NCBI GenBank assembly: GCA_902561795.1
Contig: CACERG010000002.1
Coordinates: forward strand, 1-64,000
Direction of reading: 5' to 3'
Length of the DNA: 64,000 bases
DNA from: an uncultured Bacteroidota bacterium
GTDB taxonomy: Bacteria > Bacteroidota > Bacteroidia > Flavobacteriales > Flavobacteriaceae
Part shown: piece by piece, positions 13,601 to 20,124 of the stretch
Layout of the letters: the number at the start of each line of letters is the position of its first letter
Position numbering within the stretch: position 1 is the first letter of the stretch
Made by a program: the position numbers and the translations under genes
Notes under the pieces: model-generated
What the model was told of the DNA's origin: nothing
The model's input: the letters and a program-made list of their open reading frames with translations, nothing else
The model's database searches: none

Positions 13601-14044
13601 TCAGGAACTTACTATCCAACATTAACTATTTTTAACGAAATAGGGTGTTATGAGTCAGTTACGAATCCAATCATAGTTGGAAGAGGGTATAGTGTATATT
13701 TGCCGAACGTATTTACTCCTAATAATGATTGTTTAAATGATTTCTTCAGACCTTTATTTACTGGGTTTGAAAGTTTAACATTTAACGTTTATGATAATAA
13801 AGGAAATTTAATATACACAGAACAAGCTCAGGACGGATCTATCGATAGAAATGCATGTCCTAATGTAATTAATCCTCTAGGAAATGGTAAATCTATTCTG
13901 GGTTGGGATGGAAAAAGGTCAGACGGTTCATCACTAGATTCCTTCAGTCCATATTACATATATTCTATTGAAGCTATACCGTTAAACAGGGCAAACGATG
14001 AACAAGTTGTAGAGAGAAGTGGTATTTTCACAGTATTAAAATGA
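2..14044 (+). CDS. Giant SprB-like T9SS-secreted adhesin / gliding motility-associated protein, 5'-truncated by window edge
   Basis: Frame 2 is open from base 2 (AGDTICSGDAIAITASPAGL...) to TGA at 14042-14044; the ORF-track start at 305 is only the first internal ATG. Ig-like repeats, SprB-type repeats (GGxxPYxxxW...LxAGxYxxxxTDxxGC), a PKD-like domain (LEWDFGDNSEPQ...HVYGNSGTYYPTLTI) and a C-terminal type-B sorting domain (YLPNVFTPNNDCLNDFFRP...GWDGKRSDG). Confidence 0.9.
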   Translation, partial: AGDTICSGDAIAITASPAGLANYEFQINGVTRQNGAARIFNTTLITGTSTITIIATNASGCSGTATRVVFVPELVSSGDITTPADTTICPGDDQPAINSNTLATASGAATVTYQWQYRSIGDPWQDIPGATTSSLATATINITETSQFQRLAFAIQNGVPCDATASTKDGGAAGSITIIVDNRTVPTITTNDADNIICDSFAINFTAAGTVGTDTIAWLVNDNPVGVATQVWSPPAGTINDGDSVKVRITTAGPGGCEYESLPTVVTVQPGLSPSLSTNAAGDTICSGDAIAITASPAGLANYEFQINGVTRQNGAARIFNTTLITGTSTITIIATNASGCSGTATRVVFVPELVSSGDITTPADTTICPGDDQPAINSNTLATASGAATVTYQWQYRSIGDPWQDIPGATTSSLATATINITETSQFQRLAFAIQNGVPCDATASTKDGGAAGSITIIVDNRTVPTITTNDADNIICDSFAINFTAGGTVGTDTIAWLVNDNPVGVATQVWSPPAGTINDGDSVKVRITTAGPGGCEYESLPTVVTVQPNPIATINVSAPAGTICGGLDQFNVPFADSVTISTTLIPGASYQYFIDGAPISGVLAGVNSFTTDNFSVYDTDLHFEVGVNVITAGGCTGIATTTINLNYVTADPIQLSNGSISQNICAGTNPNLDLQSVGGEQAPDGVDDFNDGADYPDGAAITYQWQKRINGGTWEDIIGATTRNISSTILLETTFFRRKSTSTLNGKPCEAISSNIITINVAPDATGGNVERNTDPVLNTWVDLDEVICVGDSPQELRIANSVTGPGTIYQWQYSRDNLNWEDITIANGYVLDATSTQYQPEAITAANISSVSSFTITAGGALGAGNFYRISVGADVFTVLIGEDNSILGGDGNVNTVDEVLALLEYKINNSGSGITAVDNSVTDNILVTLAPGSLLTPTYLITNGATTSANSTSTVTYNAQGSKRYYRRLMTQNFGGAILPVCQTFSDTHTVEVSSVIAGKVTNTNLVICHNTSPTQFTSERNALSTNAGAAIAYQWYRTTDAARTVWQAIAGANLSTLNFGTALTQSTSFKRRATSTYSGQVCFSETDPVTITVLDQVNSGFILANQSICREPGAPLTVDVNDLVDVVANAAETDNGVGDGINYQWQFSADNNNWDDIVAGNRADLLDGGFAATISQTTTISAAQLDTDIERRLRTLIAPDISTTVYYRLKTTRFNDINNNNILDVGEVSCEVLSGATEIAISEQPTLVQTTAPLGGQTVCIGTAIDPITFQFGGSATGIRLVNIPGGLTTATDAAAKTVTISGIPTGTGFVRVTTEGTTCQIQTLQHFVRVTTAPQIPDYILIDDAAGGTDPIPIINRQDGNIYNGQVYLCEQALASSPGSAFFSACYNDGRIAPLTESYNWFISPPDAGTISRTTGFATWNDGFIGDVTVQVVAVGCDGSATATLTTVVTVNQFNSSASNPSEPVPLLEQESEIIYIRENAGNIRSEERFNISLNGVRYTFETTDTDVPADGIANQTSAQIAQQLRDLINNDTTSPIAGLFTATSGTFNPGDANNNGLNDDVGGFVRITAQYEGNSAPPNPPGDPRGAGGDMRISFSVTKSPVEGRAFGSMFGFETNPTSEVICGVSTGAEPICETTAATPNTQYFSTASNYASIRYAISNIVAGPGSVASPGSLVGSSTIDWNAGFHGTFNIESYATGCDGIENPIPGVRTVRIYENTDAPLDISYDPLTLPNCPPQAGDTTQFNSSDLVTWSWNNETAGNLDSVTGLVTWEPGFSGTVIITATSFGCGAASLSRTIVIPSSPTVTRTSALFTTNQSVCVGSTITPIRYELTGAATGADITGIDDLNLFEQLTSENQVDRFTISDDFADDGDSYTLTIDQVPYTVTIGENNQTLIPASDGDVDTFTEVAQLFVAKINNASLGITAAHGGGGVFTLTSNGFDFSVSTSLNDVAGNEPLVTFTRTVVADGGTFIEISGTVSSNLAITVPTTYQYTIRTTGGNCQPFEAQGFIAVSPNSIMTIQPGMDIGQIICNNSVGSLTPIVYDLTGASTVNVDWTPSRPTGINHSHVIQNQISTIAIGGVNADVAANNGQDYTITINSTTVTYTVNTAAPQSDNEVVDILNGLRTQIINANLQVDPVVVGGNLLRITSRNGLPFSLSSTSPAINALVFAAPATAQTATNSVTIFGDPAVAGLAADTVFGFTITTTNNAFGCNDPASQVSATGSITIAVEPSIVLTSGSANLTICRSETISSTQGGVDIEWDISGFALGASVSPTQLPNGVDASYTEIPQITEITFNGNQANLDDNDIYRITVNGIVNNVSVDVGGGVNTFETILQSFEALIDSNVPQVDASYAANTLTIQSNTGDAVTILVNFVGPVDAGDPTFNAPNVIQANRKFLRIFGTANDAEGIYNYTVSTFGGNCDPTTANGIIRVVGVPTIAVAAGSNAFPNTVCNLSPMTPINFDISTFATYTVTWTGAAGQPNGISLVRTTSSTISLISDPVVNIPGALPAGGVSYTYRILSTVNNNGCSTEASFDGVVNIVNGTATLALNTGSSVQDDQIDANGDGFDPSTAPDYVLIEACEGALLDNVLFDASADITNVTIAAGGNLPSGLFVDFNAGAGAGGTGQLEIYGTPDTATTEDFVLQAVTDACVPAADIRVRIVVFGNSTISLDAGSNDNQTICNNTALTNITYTIGNALDANVVDLPTGLFGNFQAPNKFVISGNVNVAGLTETTSYTYTITTTNNSGGTLPGVGPCTEASITGVITVRPEESLTVSPANGPVIQQVCYGEDITPIVIRVVGDNTFASIVNPANFPAGMNFNFVEDADNMGGVLTISGSPSAAIAGNDPVDYSFTITTDGANTSPCAGSTQQVDITVVPPSTLVYAGADPAILNQTVCEGTLISDIEFRIGGGANNVAVTFDAGLGFTRVGNVRVNDPSDANNSVIYGTAPNVVNKTTYNFEITTVNQCNPGTNEISLAGTITVIPEETIVHRGASGATTQIACVNQDITPIIFDVTGQDTYAKFVDPNLVPSGISLDFAPDQANNNGGVASIIGSPDSSNAAGDYTFEITTGGGVNTSQCSDQTQSITITVNSLPTMVFSGADPTVMNQSVCEQTAITPIEFTLGGGANDVTFSSSPAGLGFTRAANVSVNANSVQIFGTAPAVGVETTYTYSISTVNPNSCTPSITLGGSITVYPPVQYNNWAGNHTVNDPLCSDDGGSIVVNAAAVSGGFVAVKQQSRVELNNQFGVGNIITINVGPQSFNYTVQGVDNATGNLSNNPAIYDRAQSKSEIITEIVALINDATSGSTLVTAVGNSPSVGIATLIAKTSGIGFTVTSSKQPAASAGTITITTPVANQSLTYGYYWRQTNAIGTPVSTLDTSDPNTYVDTGLTLNLNSVTGSEYYMLTTVSNNCQADSPFVTITAPDPLALSITTICDTEITANGSGGTGQLTYILYNSGGTEIGRSPATFGSHTFSDGDANNLPGGGSISIDPGFRYNIGINDANGCSLNGNDSTVQVNTPIALAIDETTIVVTNPGCNANDGSIRLDDGGFTITGGSAGNIGDYSNLTFLWTRSGGGTFNTPNISGLSPADYTLTVTDNLCNTLFITSNPITLQDSTDFTVTNAVDNSTISNCSDGHLQVSVAGGSGNFSYRWTDQNGVIRGTTNRIEDLEAGTYTLLVEDTTTGCNQQFTYTITGSTGPLRMINPIAVNQANFETTDIICSGESTGKFEVEFTGGNPPYQYSLNGGAYQGAGSGFSTKTVTVTTGGASATIVSYTTQLLTVDTLEGGTYSVKIKDSGLCTDNAGNTIELNLGSVTITEPDPLEIGINSASTDEINCSEGIQGSLSVIIGGGTITADTPYSVLWELYGPDGQVLYKRTTSGSPSDPDDLTITGLDYAGDYTVTVTDANGCTTSEIITLEDGSDEDPFTVGETPTVTQPGCNSEETGSIELEMSGGVQPYDIKWYKLSVAQESATSSSTNSSSTIEFSDGGYVSMNKDGFYLIDNLEAGKYRAIITDASGCQIFSRSGLIKSNTFNMISQRIYNKEVIDCDSGTVEADFSFQLSGTSLAYNIYLDGEAIYGGNSGQISGTTVVSSPTFANSIIKQGSTFVIRGLSEGRHVVEAQDASNPACSIDYAFDIETYVPITFEGQLEYEFDICESTYPFELDTASILGGNPIIDDEDNVIYNLRWTFTPLDPNEPGASFIGRTSFDAGRGTYQLIISDGTCESEPIDFVFSGEVDILSISGLLTDEEVSKPVSCELGAQDGRISIQISGGQEPYDITWELLDPTQISLTPPTGGTSPTNPWIELPDYRGFTTLNDLAPGLYRYRITGGGGCPDDNLFNELEGEISVDDDNTLVITDGPYIDPKLCEGLPGLLILDAVDNSSTSSSSLNFFYINTKGTEDTSDDGAPVALNGNTTKLDEDTYQILVETPFEYGKIVVTTNDGCGREVEFNLALGNPFFSYTSPSFEEAGEIPARETVTFTDESEGEFSRLEWDFGDNSEPQVINVSGTSSGVTQVTHVYGNSGTYYPTLTIFNEIGCYESVTNPIIVGRGYSVYLPNVFTPNNDCLNDFFRPLFTGFESLTFNVYDNKGNLIYTEQAQDGSIDRNACPNVINPLGNGKSILGWDGKRSDGSSLDSFSPYYIYSIEAIPLNRANDEQVVERSGIFTVLK
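8334..9620 (+). repeat. Diverged A-B-A'-B' super-repeat inside the adhesin (~215 aa period)
   Basis: Protein-level: 'ESLTVSPANGPVIQQVCYGEDITPIVIRVVGDNTFASIVNP' vs 'ETIVHRGASGATTQIACVNQDITPIIFDVTGQDTYAKFVDP'; 'LVYAGADPAILNQTVCEGTLISDIEFRIGGGANNVAVTF' vs 'MVFSGADPTVMNQSVCEQTAITPIEFTLGGGANDVTF'. Confidence 0.8.
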
Positions 14045-15057
14045 TTTTAAGAAATAAAATTTTTACAATTATCGCTTTGTTTTTGATTACCACATCAATA
14101 GCACAAGAAATGGTATTTAATTCTCAACCAAAACTAATGCAGGTTAGCAATCCCAGCTTTTTTGGATTAAACAGTTGGAATAGATCAGGATTACTTTACA
14201 ATTCGACGGAAATAAACCCCAACGAGACTCAGAATAATAAGTTTTTTTATGGATCCTATTCTTTTGATCTTTTAGACTTTAGCCTTGGAATCCAATTCAA
14301 TAATTTTAGTGCACCAAATATTGGTTATAGAAAAAATGATTTAAATCTAAGTTATATTTATAAAATTGAGTTAGGTAATGATATGTGGTTTCTTCCATCA
14401 GTTAATGTTGGATTTGTTTCAAAAAATTTGAATCCATCAAATCTAATTTTTGAAGATCAAATTAATTCTATAACTGGATATATTAATCAAGAATCTATAG
14501 ATCCTTTAGCGGACTTTTTCTTAGCTAAAAATTATTCGGATTTGGGAGCTTCTTTTATAGTTCACAATACTGATTTTTTAATTGGGATTAATTTTGACTA
14601 TTTAAACCAACCCAATACTGCATATGATACTGACGTGGAATTTTTAGTACCAATTTCATATGGTATTCAGGCTGCATACGAATTTAATTTGAACCCTTAT
14701 GATAGGAGATTTTTACCGCGATATTCGTACCTATATGCATATTCTTCGGTAAGAAGAGATTCGGAATCGATTAATATTTTTTCATCCCAAGAGTTTCAAC
14801 TTGGTGAATTTAGTGTTGGAATTAATCAACAATTTGGACTTTTTGAAAATTTTTCATTTCTGAATTTAGGCTTAAGTGCAGGACTTACCTATGAAAATTT
14901 TGATTTTGGAGTTTCATATGCCTTTTCAATCCAGGATTTAACTAATACTTACAGATACCCACCAAGAATTTTTGATTTGTATTTAAGTTTTGATTTTAGT
15001 CCTTTTTTAAGAAATAGGAGGGGTCAATATAAGAGACTTCAGGTGGATAACTACTAA
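14041..15057 (+). CDS. PorP/SprF family type IX secretion system outer-membrane protein
   Basis: Signal peptide, beta-rich OM protein directly downstream of a SprB-like adhesin with ATGA overlap; 'QEMVFNSQPKLMQVSNPSFFGLN...' N-terminus and repeated NxG(L/I)SAGLTYENFDFGVSY strands typical of PorP/SprF. Confidence 0.8.
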   Translation: MILRNKIFTIIALFLITTSIAQEMVFNSQPKLMQVSNPSFFGLNSWNRSGLLYNSTEINPNETQNNKFFYGSYSFDLLDFSLGIQFNNFSAPNIGYRKNDLNLSYIYKIELGNDMWFLPSVNVGFVSKNLNPSNLIFEDQINSITGYINQESIDPLADFFLAKNYSDLGASFIVHNTDFLIGINFDYLNQPNTAYDTDVEFLVPISYGIQAAYEFNLNPYDRRFLPRYSYLYAYSSVRRDSESINIFSSQEFQLGEFSVGINQQFGLFENFSFLNLGLSAGLTYENFDFGVSYAFSIQDLTNTYRYPPRIFDLYLSFDFSPFLRNRRGQYKRLQVDNY

Positions 15058-15455
15058 TATTGAATAGTATACATGCTATCTTTAAAATAGTATTTCCAAA
15101 TCCCTATCCTGTTATTTGCTAGAAAATATCCCTCACTGTTTAATTTACCGTCGGGATTAAATATTACTTGATAGCCTTTGTTGCAGGAATCAAAAGATTT
15201 TTCAGTTAAAAGCTTTTCATTCATAAACGTTTTTTCACTTTTTAAAACACCTTTTTTGACTTTACTTAAAACGTATTTATTTGATTGAAACACTTCAAAT
15301 TCACCGGAGAATAAGTCACCCTCAAAAAAAACCTTACAATTATTAAAAGTTAATTCGTTTTTACTTACAGTAAATTCCTTGCATCCAAAAAAAAGTGATA
15401 TAAGAAATATCTTAATAGTTATAGATCGCAATACCCCCACTTTTGAAAAATTCAT
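15054..15455 (-). CDS. Putative lipoprotein, diverged YwqK/MORN-like
   Basis: Best start is the internal Met (MNFSKVGVLRS...LISLFFGC lipobox) rather than 15494; resembles the neighbouring ORF in its N-terminal part (ELTFNNCKVFFEGDLFSGEFEVF). Confidence 0.55.
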   Translation of the reverse strand: MNFSKVGVLRSITIKIFLISLFFGCKEFTVSKNELTFNNCKVFFEGDLFSGEFEVFQSNKYVLSKVKKGVLKSEKTFMNEKLLTEKSFDSCNKGYQVIFNPDGKLNSEGYFLANNRIGIWKYYFKDSMYTIQY

Positions 15456-15906
15456 AAAACTCCCCAATCCTTTTTCCTTTATAATAATTACCACAAATTT
15501 TTAATTTTCCATTTTCATGAAATTCTTCATAACTTCCATTACGATTGTTATAGTGATAAAAAGTAACAATCTGTTCATTTCCACTTTCGTGATACGATGT
15601 AAATTTTCCATGTATTTCGCCTTTTATGAAGTTAGATTGTGTTTGTAGATTACCATTCGAATGAAATTGATTAAATGAGCCATGTTTTAACCCTTTCAAG
15701 ACAAACATCTCCATTTTAGTTTTGCCATTATAATAGTATTCATTGATTGTTCCAGTGAATGGTTTTGAATTTTTTTTAAAAAACATTTCTTCATTATTAA
15801 AAGTTATTTCAACCTTACTAATGTCTATAGACCTATTACAATTATAAAAAATAGATATAATCAATAGTATTGTTATTATTCTTATAGTAGAAAATACCTT
15901 TATCAT
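15412..15906 (-). CDS. YwqK-like lipoprotein with MORN-type repeats
   Basis: Signal/lipobox (IISIFYNC) then repeats 'GSFNQFHSNGNLQTQSNFIKGEIHGKFTSYHESGN...GSYEEFHENGKLKICGNYYKGKRIGEF'. Confidence 0.7.
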   Translation of the reverse strand: MIKVFSTIRIITILLIISIFYNCNRSIDISKVEITFNNEEMFFKKNSKPFTGTINEYYYNGKTKMEMFVLKGLKHGSFNQFHSNGNLQTQSNFIKGEIHGKFTSYHESGNEQIVTFYHYNNRNGSYEEFHENGKLKICGNYYKGKRIGEFYEFFKSGGIAIYNY

Positions 15907-15973
15907 AAAGATTTAAAGCTTAAAATTTTTTTAAGACTTTTCTCTGTGCAATTACTGAAAAGGATAAAATAAC

Positions 15974-17767
15974 TTAAATAAAATAAGAGTTATGTTTGAT
16001 AAATGAATCTGCAATTTCATTTTTTAGGTTTATAATATCTGGATATTCAGAATATGAACAGTTTTTTTTCATAACAGCTAAAAGCTTTCTCTTTTCTTGT
16101 CCTGATGCAATCCTAGCAATAATTTCGGTACTTTTTTTGTGAATTATATTTTGAGCTTCAAAAATATAAAGCTTTGTAATATCTATTTGTGTTTTTTGTA
16201 ATTCACAACTAGTCCGGTTGATATTTTTCAAAGTTCTTAGCAAACCAGATTCAGAAAAGTAGGTTTCTATTAGTATGTCAGACAAACAGAGAAGTATCTG
16301 TTGATGATTTTCAAGATTTTCACCATATTTTTGAACACAATTACCAAGTAAGACTAAAAATACTTGTTTAAACTTGTAAATTAATTTCTGCTCTTCAATA
16401 AGTTCATCACCTGTTATCTCTTCTTCATTGTTATTTATAGAAGAAGCAGCTTGCATGACAGCTGCCATAAGATCTATCTGACCTTTCATCCCTTTTTTTA
16501 ACAACATTCCCACAGAAAGCATTCTATTAATTTCATTTGTACCTTCATAAATTCTGCCAATACGAGCATCACGCCAAGCTGATTCCATTGGCGTATCAGC
16601 TGAAAAGCCCATACCTCCAAAAATTTGTATTCCTTCATCCGCACAGTTTTGTATATCTTCGGAAGCACCAACTTTAATTAATGAACATTCAACTGCGAAG
16701 TCTTCAACTCCCTTTAATTCAGCTTCTTGATCTGACATACCTTTTGAAATAAAATATTCTATTCGGTCTTCAATATCCTTAGCAACTCTATAACAGGCTG
16801 ATTCACCTATATAGCATGAACTAGCCATATTTGCTATTTTCTCTTTTATTGCTCCAAATTTTGAAATTGGGACTTTGAATTGAACTCTTTCATTGGCATA
16901 TTTTATTGATTCAGTAGTAATTCTTCTTTGGGCATCTAAACAAGCTACTCCTAGTTTAACTCTTCCAACGTTTAAAGCATTCATTGCGATTTTAAATCCT
17001 CCATTTCTTTCACCTAAAATATTTTCTAAGGGAACAACGGTTTCATTAAAAAAGACCTGTCGTGTAGATGAAGAATGTATGCCTAATTTATTCTCTTCTT
17101 CACCAAGCTTTATGCCATTTGATGGATCATAATCTACTAAAAATGCAGTTATATTTTTATCATTTTCTATTCTTGCAAATACTATCATTAAGGACGCAAA
17201 ACCTGCATTAGATATCCACATTTTTTGACCTGATATTTTGTAAAATTTTCCATCGTCAGATATAACAGCTTTACTTTTTCCTGAGTTAGCATCAGAACCT
17301 GCGCCCGGTTCAGTCAGACAATAACAACCAAAACATTCACCAGAGCTTAATCTAGGTAAGTACTTTTTCTTTTGATCCTCTGTTCCATATAATAAGACTG
17401 GAAGTGTTCCAATACCAGTGTGAGCACCAAAAGCAGTTGATAATGATCCGGTTGACCCCGATATATAATCACATACCAACATAGAAGATATAAAACCCAT
17501 ACCCATTCCTCCATATTCTTCAGGAATTGAAACGCCTAGAAAACCGAGTTCTCCAGCTTTTTCCATTAAAGATTTTGTAAAACCGTAGTCTTTTTTTTCA
17601 AATCTATCTTTGTATGGCCACACCTCTCTATCAATAAACTCTTTAACAGAATCTTTCATCATTATTTGTTCTTCACTAAAGTCTTCAGGAGTAAAAATTG
17701 ATTTTAGTTTATCATCATGAATAATAAAATCCCCTCCACTTATTTCTTTGCCTTGCTTTACTTCCAT
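15974..17767 (-). CDS. Acyl-CoA dehydrogenase family protein
   Basis: 597 aa; 'CYCLTEPGAGSDANSGKSKA', 'KMWISNAGFA', 'IQIFGGMGFSADTPMESAWRDARIGRIYEGTNEINR'. Confidence 0.93.
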   Translation of the reverse strand: MEVKQGKEISGGDFIIHDDKLKSIFTPEDFSEEQIMMKDSVKEFIDREVWPYKDRFEKKDYGFTKSLMEKAGELGFLGVSIPEEYGGMGMGFISSMLVCDYISGSTGSLSTAFGAHTGIGTLPVLLYGTEDQKKKYLPRLSSGECFGCYCLTEPGAGSDANSGKSKAVISDDGKFYKISGQKMWISNAGFASLMIVFARIENDKNITAFLVDYDPSNGIKLGEEENKLGIHSSSTRQVFFNETVVPLENILGERNGGFKIAMNALNVGRVKLGVACLDAQRRITTESIKYANERVQFKVPISKFGAIKEKIANMASSCYIGESACYRVAKDIEDRIEYFISKGMSDQEAELKGVEDFAVECSLIKVGASEDIQNCADEGIQIFGGMGFSADTPMESAWRDARIGRIYEGTNEINRMLSVGMLLKKGMKGQIDLMAAVMQAASSINNNEEEITGDELIEEQKLIYKFKQVFLVLLGNCVQKYGENLENHQQILLCLSDILIETYFSESGLLRTLKNINRTSCELQKTQIDITKLYIFEAQNIIHKKSTEIIARIASGQEKRKLLAVMKKNCSYSEYPDIINLKNEIADSFIKHNSYFI

Positions 17768-17769
17768 AA

Positions 17770-18222
17770 TTAAATTGTTTTTATAGTTTTACTTGAAAAA
17801 TATTCGAATTCTTTTGCAATCTCCCTTATAGACTCCATAACTTCAAAAAAATGTTGAATTTTAGTTTCACTAAGTTTTTTTTCAATCTCAGAATTAAAAT
17901 TCAAAACAACAGATTTTGAATCTTCTCTCTTTTCAGCACCAAATGGCGTTAGGTGTATTAAAATACTTCTACCATCACGTGGGTTTTGTGTTCTAAAAAT
18001 TAGCTTTCTGTCTTCCATTGTGTTAAGAAGCCTTGAAAGACTCGTTGGTTCCATTCCCATTTTTGGTCCAAGAGTTGTAGATGGAGTACCCTCCGAATCA
18101 ATACTTAATAAAGCAAATCCAGTAGCCATTGTTGAGTCAAATTTTCCTGCCTCTTTATTATACATTTTACTCACAACTTGCCAAGTTGATCTTAATACAC
18201 TGTCAAAAGTTTCTTTTTTCAT
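17770..18222 (-). CDS. MarR family transcriptional regulator
   Basis: wHTH 'PTSLSRLLNTMEDRKLIFRTQNPRDGRSILIHLTPFG'; start at M3 (18222) or 18228. Confidence 0.85.
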   Translation of the reverse strand: MKKETFDSVLRSTWQVVSKMYNKEAGKFDSTMATGFALLSIDSEGTPSTTLGPKMGMEPTSLSRLLNTMEDRKLIFRTQNPRDGRSILIHLTPFGAEKREDSKSVVLNFNSEIEKKLSETKIQHFFEVMESIREIAKEFEYFSSKTIKTI

Positions 18223-18240
18223 CAACATAAATATAATAAT

Positions 18241-18264
18241 TTTTATTATGCATGCATAGTAAAA
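18241..18264. promoter_or_regulatory. 24-bp near-perfect palindrome upstream of the marR-like gene, candidate autoregulatory operator
   Basis: TTTTATTATGCATGCATAGTAAAA, one mismatched symmetric pair, centred on GCATGC, within the 70-bp fadD-like/marR gap. Confidence 0.6.
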
Positions 18265-18298
18265 TAATAACCGTTTGTGTTGACTATAATTAATTAAT

Positions 18299-20065
18299 TT
18301 AATTGTACATATTATCGATTAGATTACTATACTTCTCTGATATAACCTTTCTTTTGAGTTTCATCGTAGGTGTTAAGTGGCCTCCATCAATACTCCATTC
18401 ATCTGGAGTAAGTTCAATTTTTTTGACTTGTTCCCATGAACCGAAATTTTGATTATGATGTTCTATTTCGGCTTCAATAACTTTCTTCAGAGTTGGTTCT
18501 TGAACAGCTTCTGAAAGAGAATTACACTTAATACCATTTTCATTGAGCCAGTTCTTAACATGATCTGTATTGGGTTGAATTATTGCTGTAGCCATTCTTC
18601 TTCCTGCACCAACTACCATAATTTGCTCAATAAAAAGAGATTGTTTCATTTGGCTTTCTATAACCTGAGGTGCTATGTATTTACCACCTGAAGTTTTAAA
18701 CATTTCTTTTTTTCTATCAGTAATTTTTAAAAAACCCTCATCATCAACTTCACCTATATCACCAGTATGAAAATAATCACCGGACATAACTTCTTGAGTC
18801 ATTTTTTCTTCCTTATAATACCCCATCATTACATTAGGTCCTTTACAAAGAATTTCACCATCTTCAGCTATTTTTACTTCAACCCCTTCAATAACCTTAC
18901 CAACAGTTCCCATTTTTAGATTATTATTTCTCATATCACCAACTGAAATTATTGGAGACGTTTCTGTTAGACCATATCCTTCAACTAAAATCATATCAGC
19001 GGCAGTAAAAACTTTAGCAAGTCTTGATTGGAGAGGAGCACTTCCCGAAACAATTATTTCTAAATTACCTCCCAAGGCTTCTTTCCATTTTGATAGAATC
19101 AATTTTCTTGCAATTTTTAATTTAAACTCATACCATATTCCGTTTTGTCCATAAGGTTGGTACTGTAGACCTAAGTTTACTGCCCAATAAAAGAGAGATT
19201 TCTTTATCCCAGAAAGTTCACCACCTTTAGCATAAATTTTATCGTAGACTTTTTCTAATAGACGAGGTACTGCTGTCATTGTATTTGGTTTAATCTCCTT
19301 TAAATTATCAGCAATTGTCTCAAGTGACTCTGCAAAATAGACTGAAATCCCATTAAATGTATATATGTAAAGAATTACCCTTTCAAAGATGTGACAAAGG
19401 GGTAAGAAACTTAACGCTTTGGCTTTCCCTTTGATCAAAGGCAACCTTTTTGATCCAGAAATAACGTTTGTTACTATATTTTCATGGCTTAGCATCACTC
19501 CCTTAGGGGTACCAGTTGTACCAGAAGTATATATAATAGTAGCAAGATCTTTTGGATTTACTTTCTTACGCATCTCAGCTAATTTTTTGTCATGATCTTT
19601 ATTTGATCCTTCATCTAAAAGTTCGGACCAATGAGCACATCCTTTAATTTTGTTAAAGCTGTATATTTTTTTTAGTGATTTGATATCCTTAGATACTGCT
19701 TTTAACTTGTCATAAACCTCCTTATCAGAAACAAAACAATAAACACTTTCTGAATGATTTAAAATGTACTTGTAATCTTTTGATGAAATTGTTGGATATA
19801 TAGGAACAGTAACAGCACCTAATGAAAGAATACCAACATCCATTAAACACCATTCAGTTCTATTGTTTGTAGAGATCATGGCAATTTTATCACCAGCTTT
19901 TATGCCTTTACCAATCAGCGCTCTGCTGATAGCACTTGACTTGTCAATGAAATCATAGGTAGAAAGGTTCTCCCAAGTACCTTCATTTTTTGTAGAAAAA
20001 GCTTTTTCAAGTGGAAGATTGTCCTTTTGGAATTCGATAAATTCAAATAATCTTGTCGGTTTCAT
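18299..20065 (-). CDS. AMP-dependent long-chain fatty acid-CoA ligase
   Basis: 588 aa; 'TIIYTSGTTGTPKGVMLSHEN', 'EGYGLTETSPIISV', 'GDYFHTGDIGEVDDEGFLKITDRKKEMFKTSGGKYIAPQ'. Confidence 0.93.
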   Translation of the reverse strand: MKPTRLFEFIEFQKDNLPLEKAFSTKNEGTWENLSTYDFIDKSSAISRALIGKGIKAGDKIAMISTNNRTEWCLMDVGILSLGAVTVPIYPTISSKDYKYILNHSESVYCFVSDKEVYDKLKAVSKDIKSLKKIYSFNKIKGCAHWSELLDEGSNKDHDKKLAEMRKKVNPKDLATIIYTSGTTGTPKGVMLSHENIVTNVISGSKRLPLIKGKAKALSFLPLCHIFERVILYIYTFNGISVYFAESLETIADNLKEIKPNTMTAVPRLLEKVYDKIYAKGGELSGIKKSLFYWAVNLGLQYQPYGQNGIWYEFKLKIARKLILSKWKEALGGNLEIIVSGSAPLQSRLAKVFTAADMILVEGYGLTETSPIISVGDMRNNNLKMGTVGKVIEGVEVKIAEDGEILCKGPNVMMGYYKEEKMTQEVMSGDYFHTGDIGEVDDEGFLKITDRKKEMFKTSGGKYIAPQVIESQMKQSLFIEQIMVVGAGRRMATAIIQPNTDHVKNWLNENGIKCNSLSEAVQEPTLKKVIEAEIEHHNQNFGSWEQVKKIELTPDEWSIDGGHLTPTMKLKRKVISEKYSNLIDNMYN

Positions 20066-20124
20066 TTATTCATTTTAATGCAAAATATGAAATATTTTGA
20101 AGTAAATGAAGAAGTTTTTAGCTC

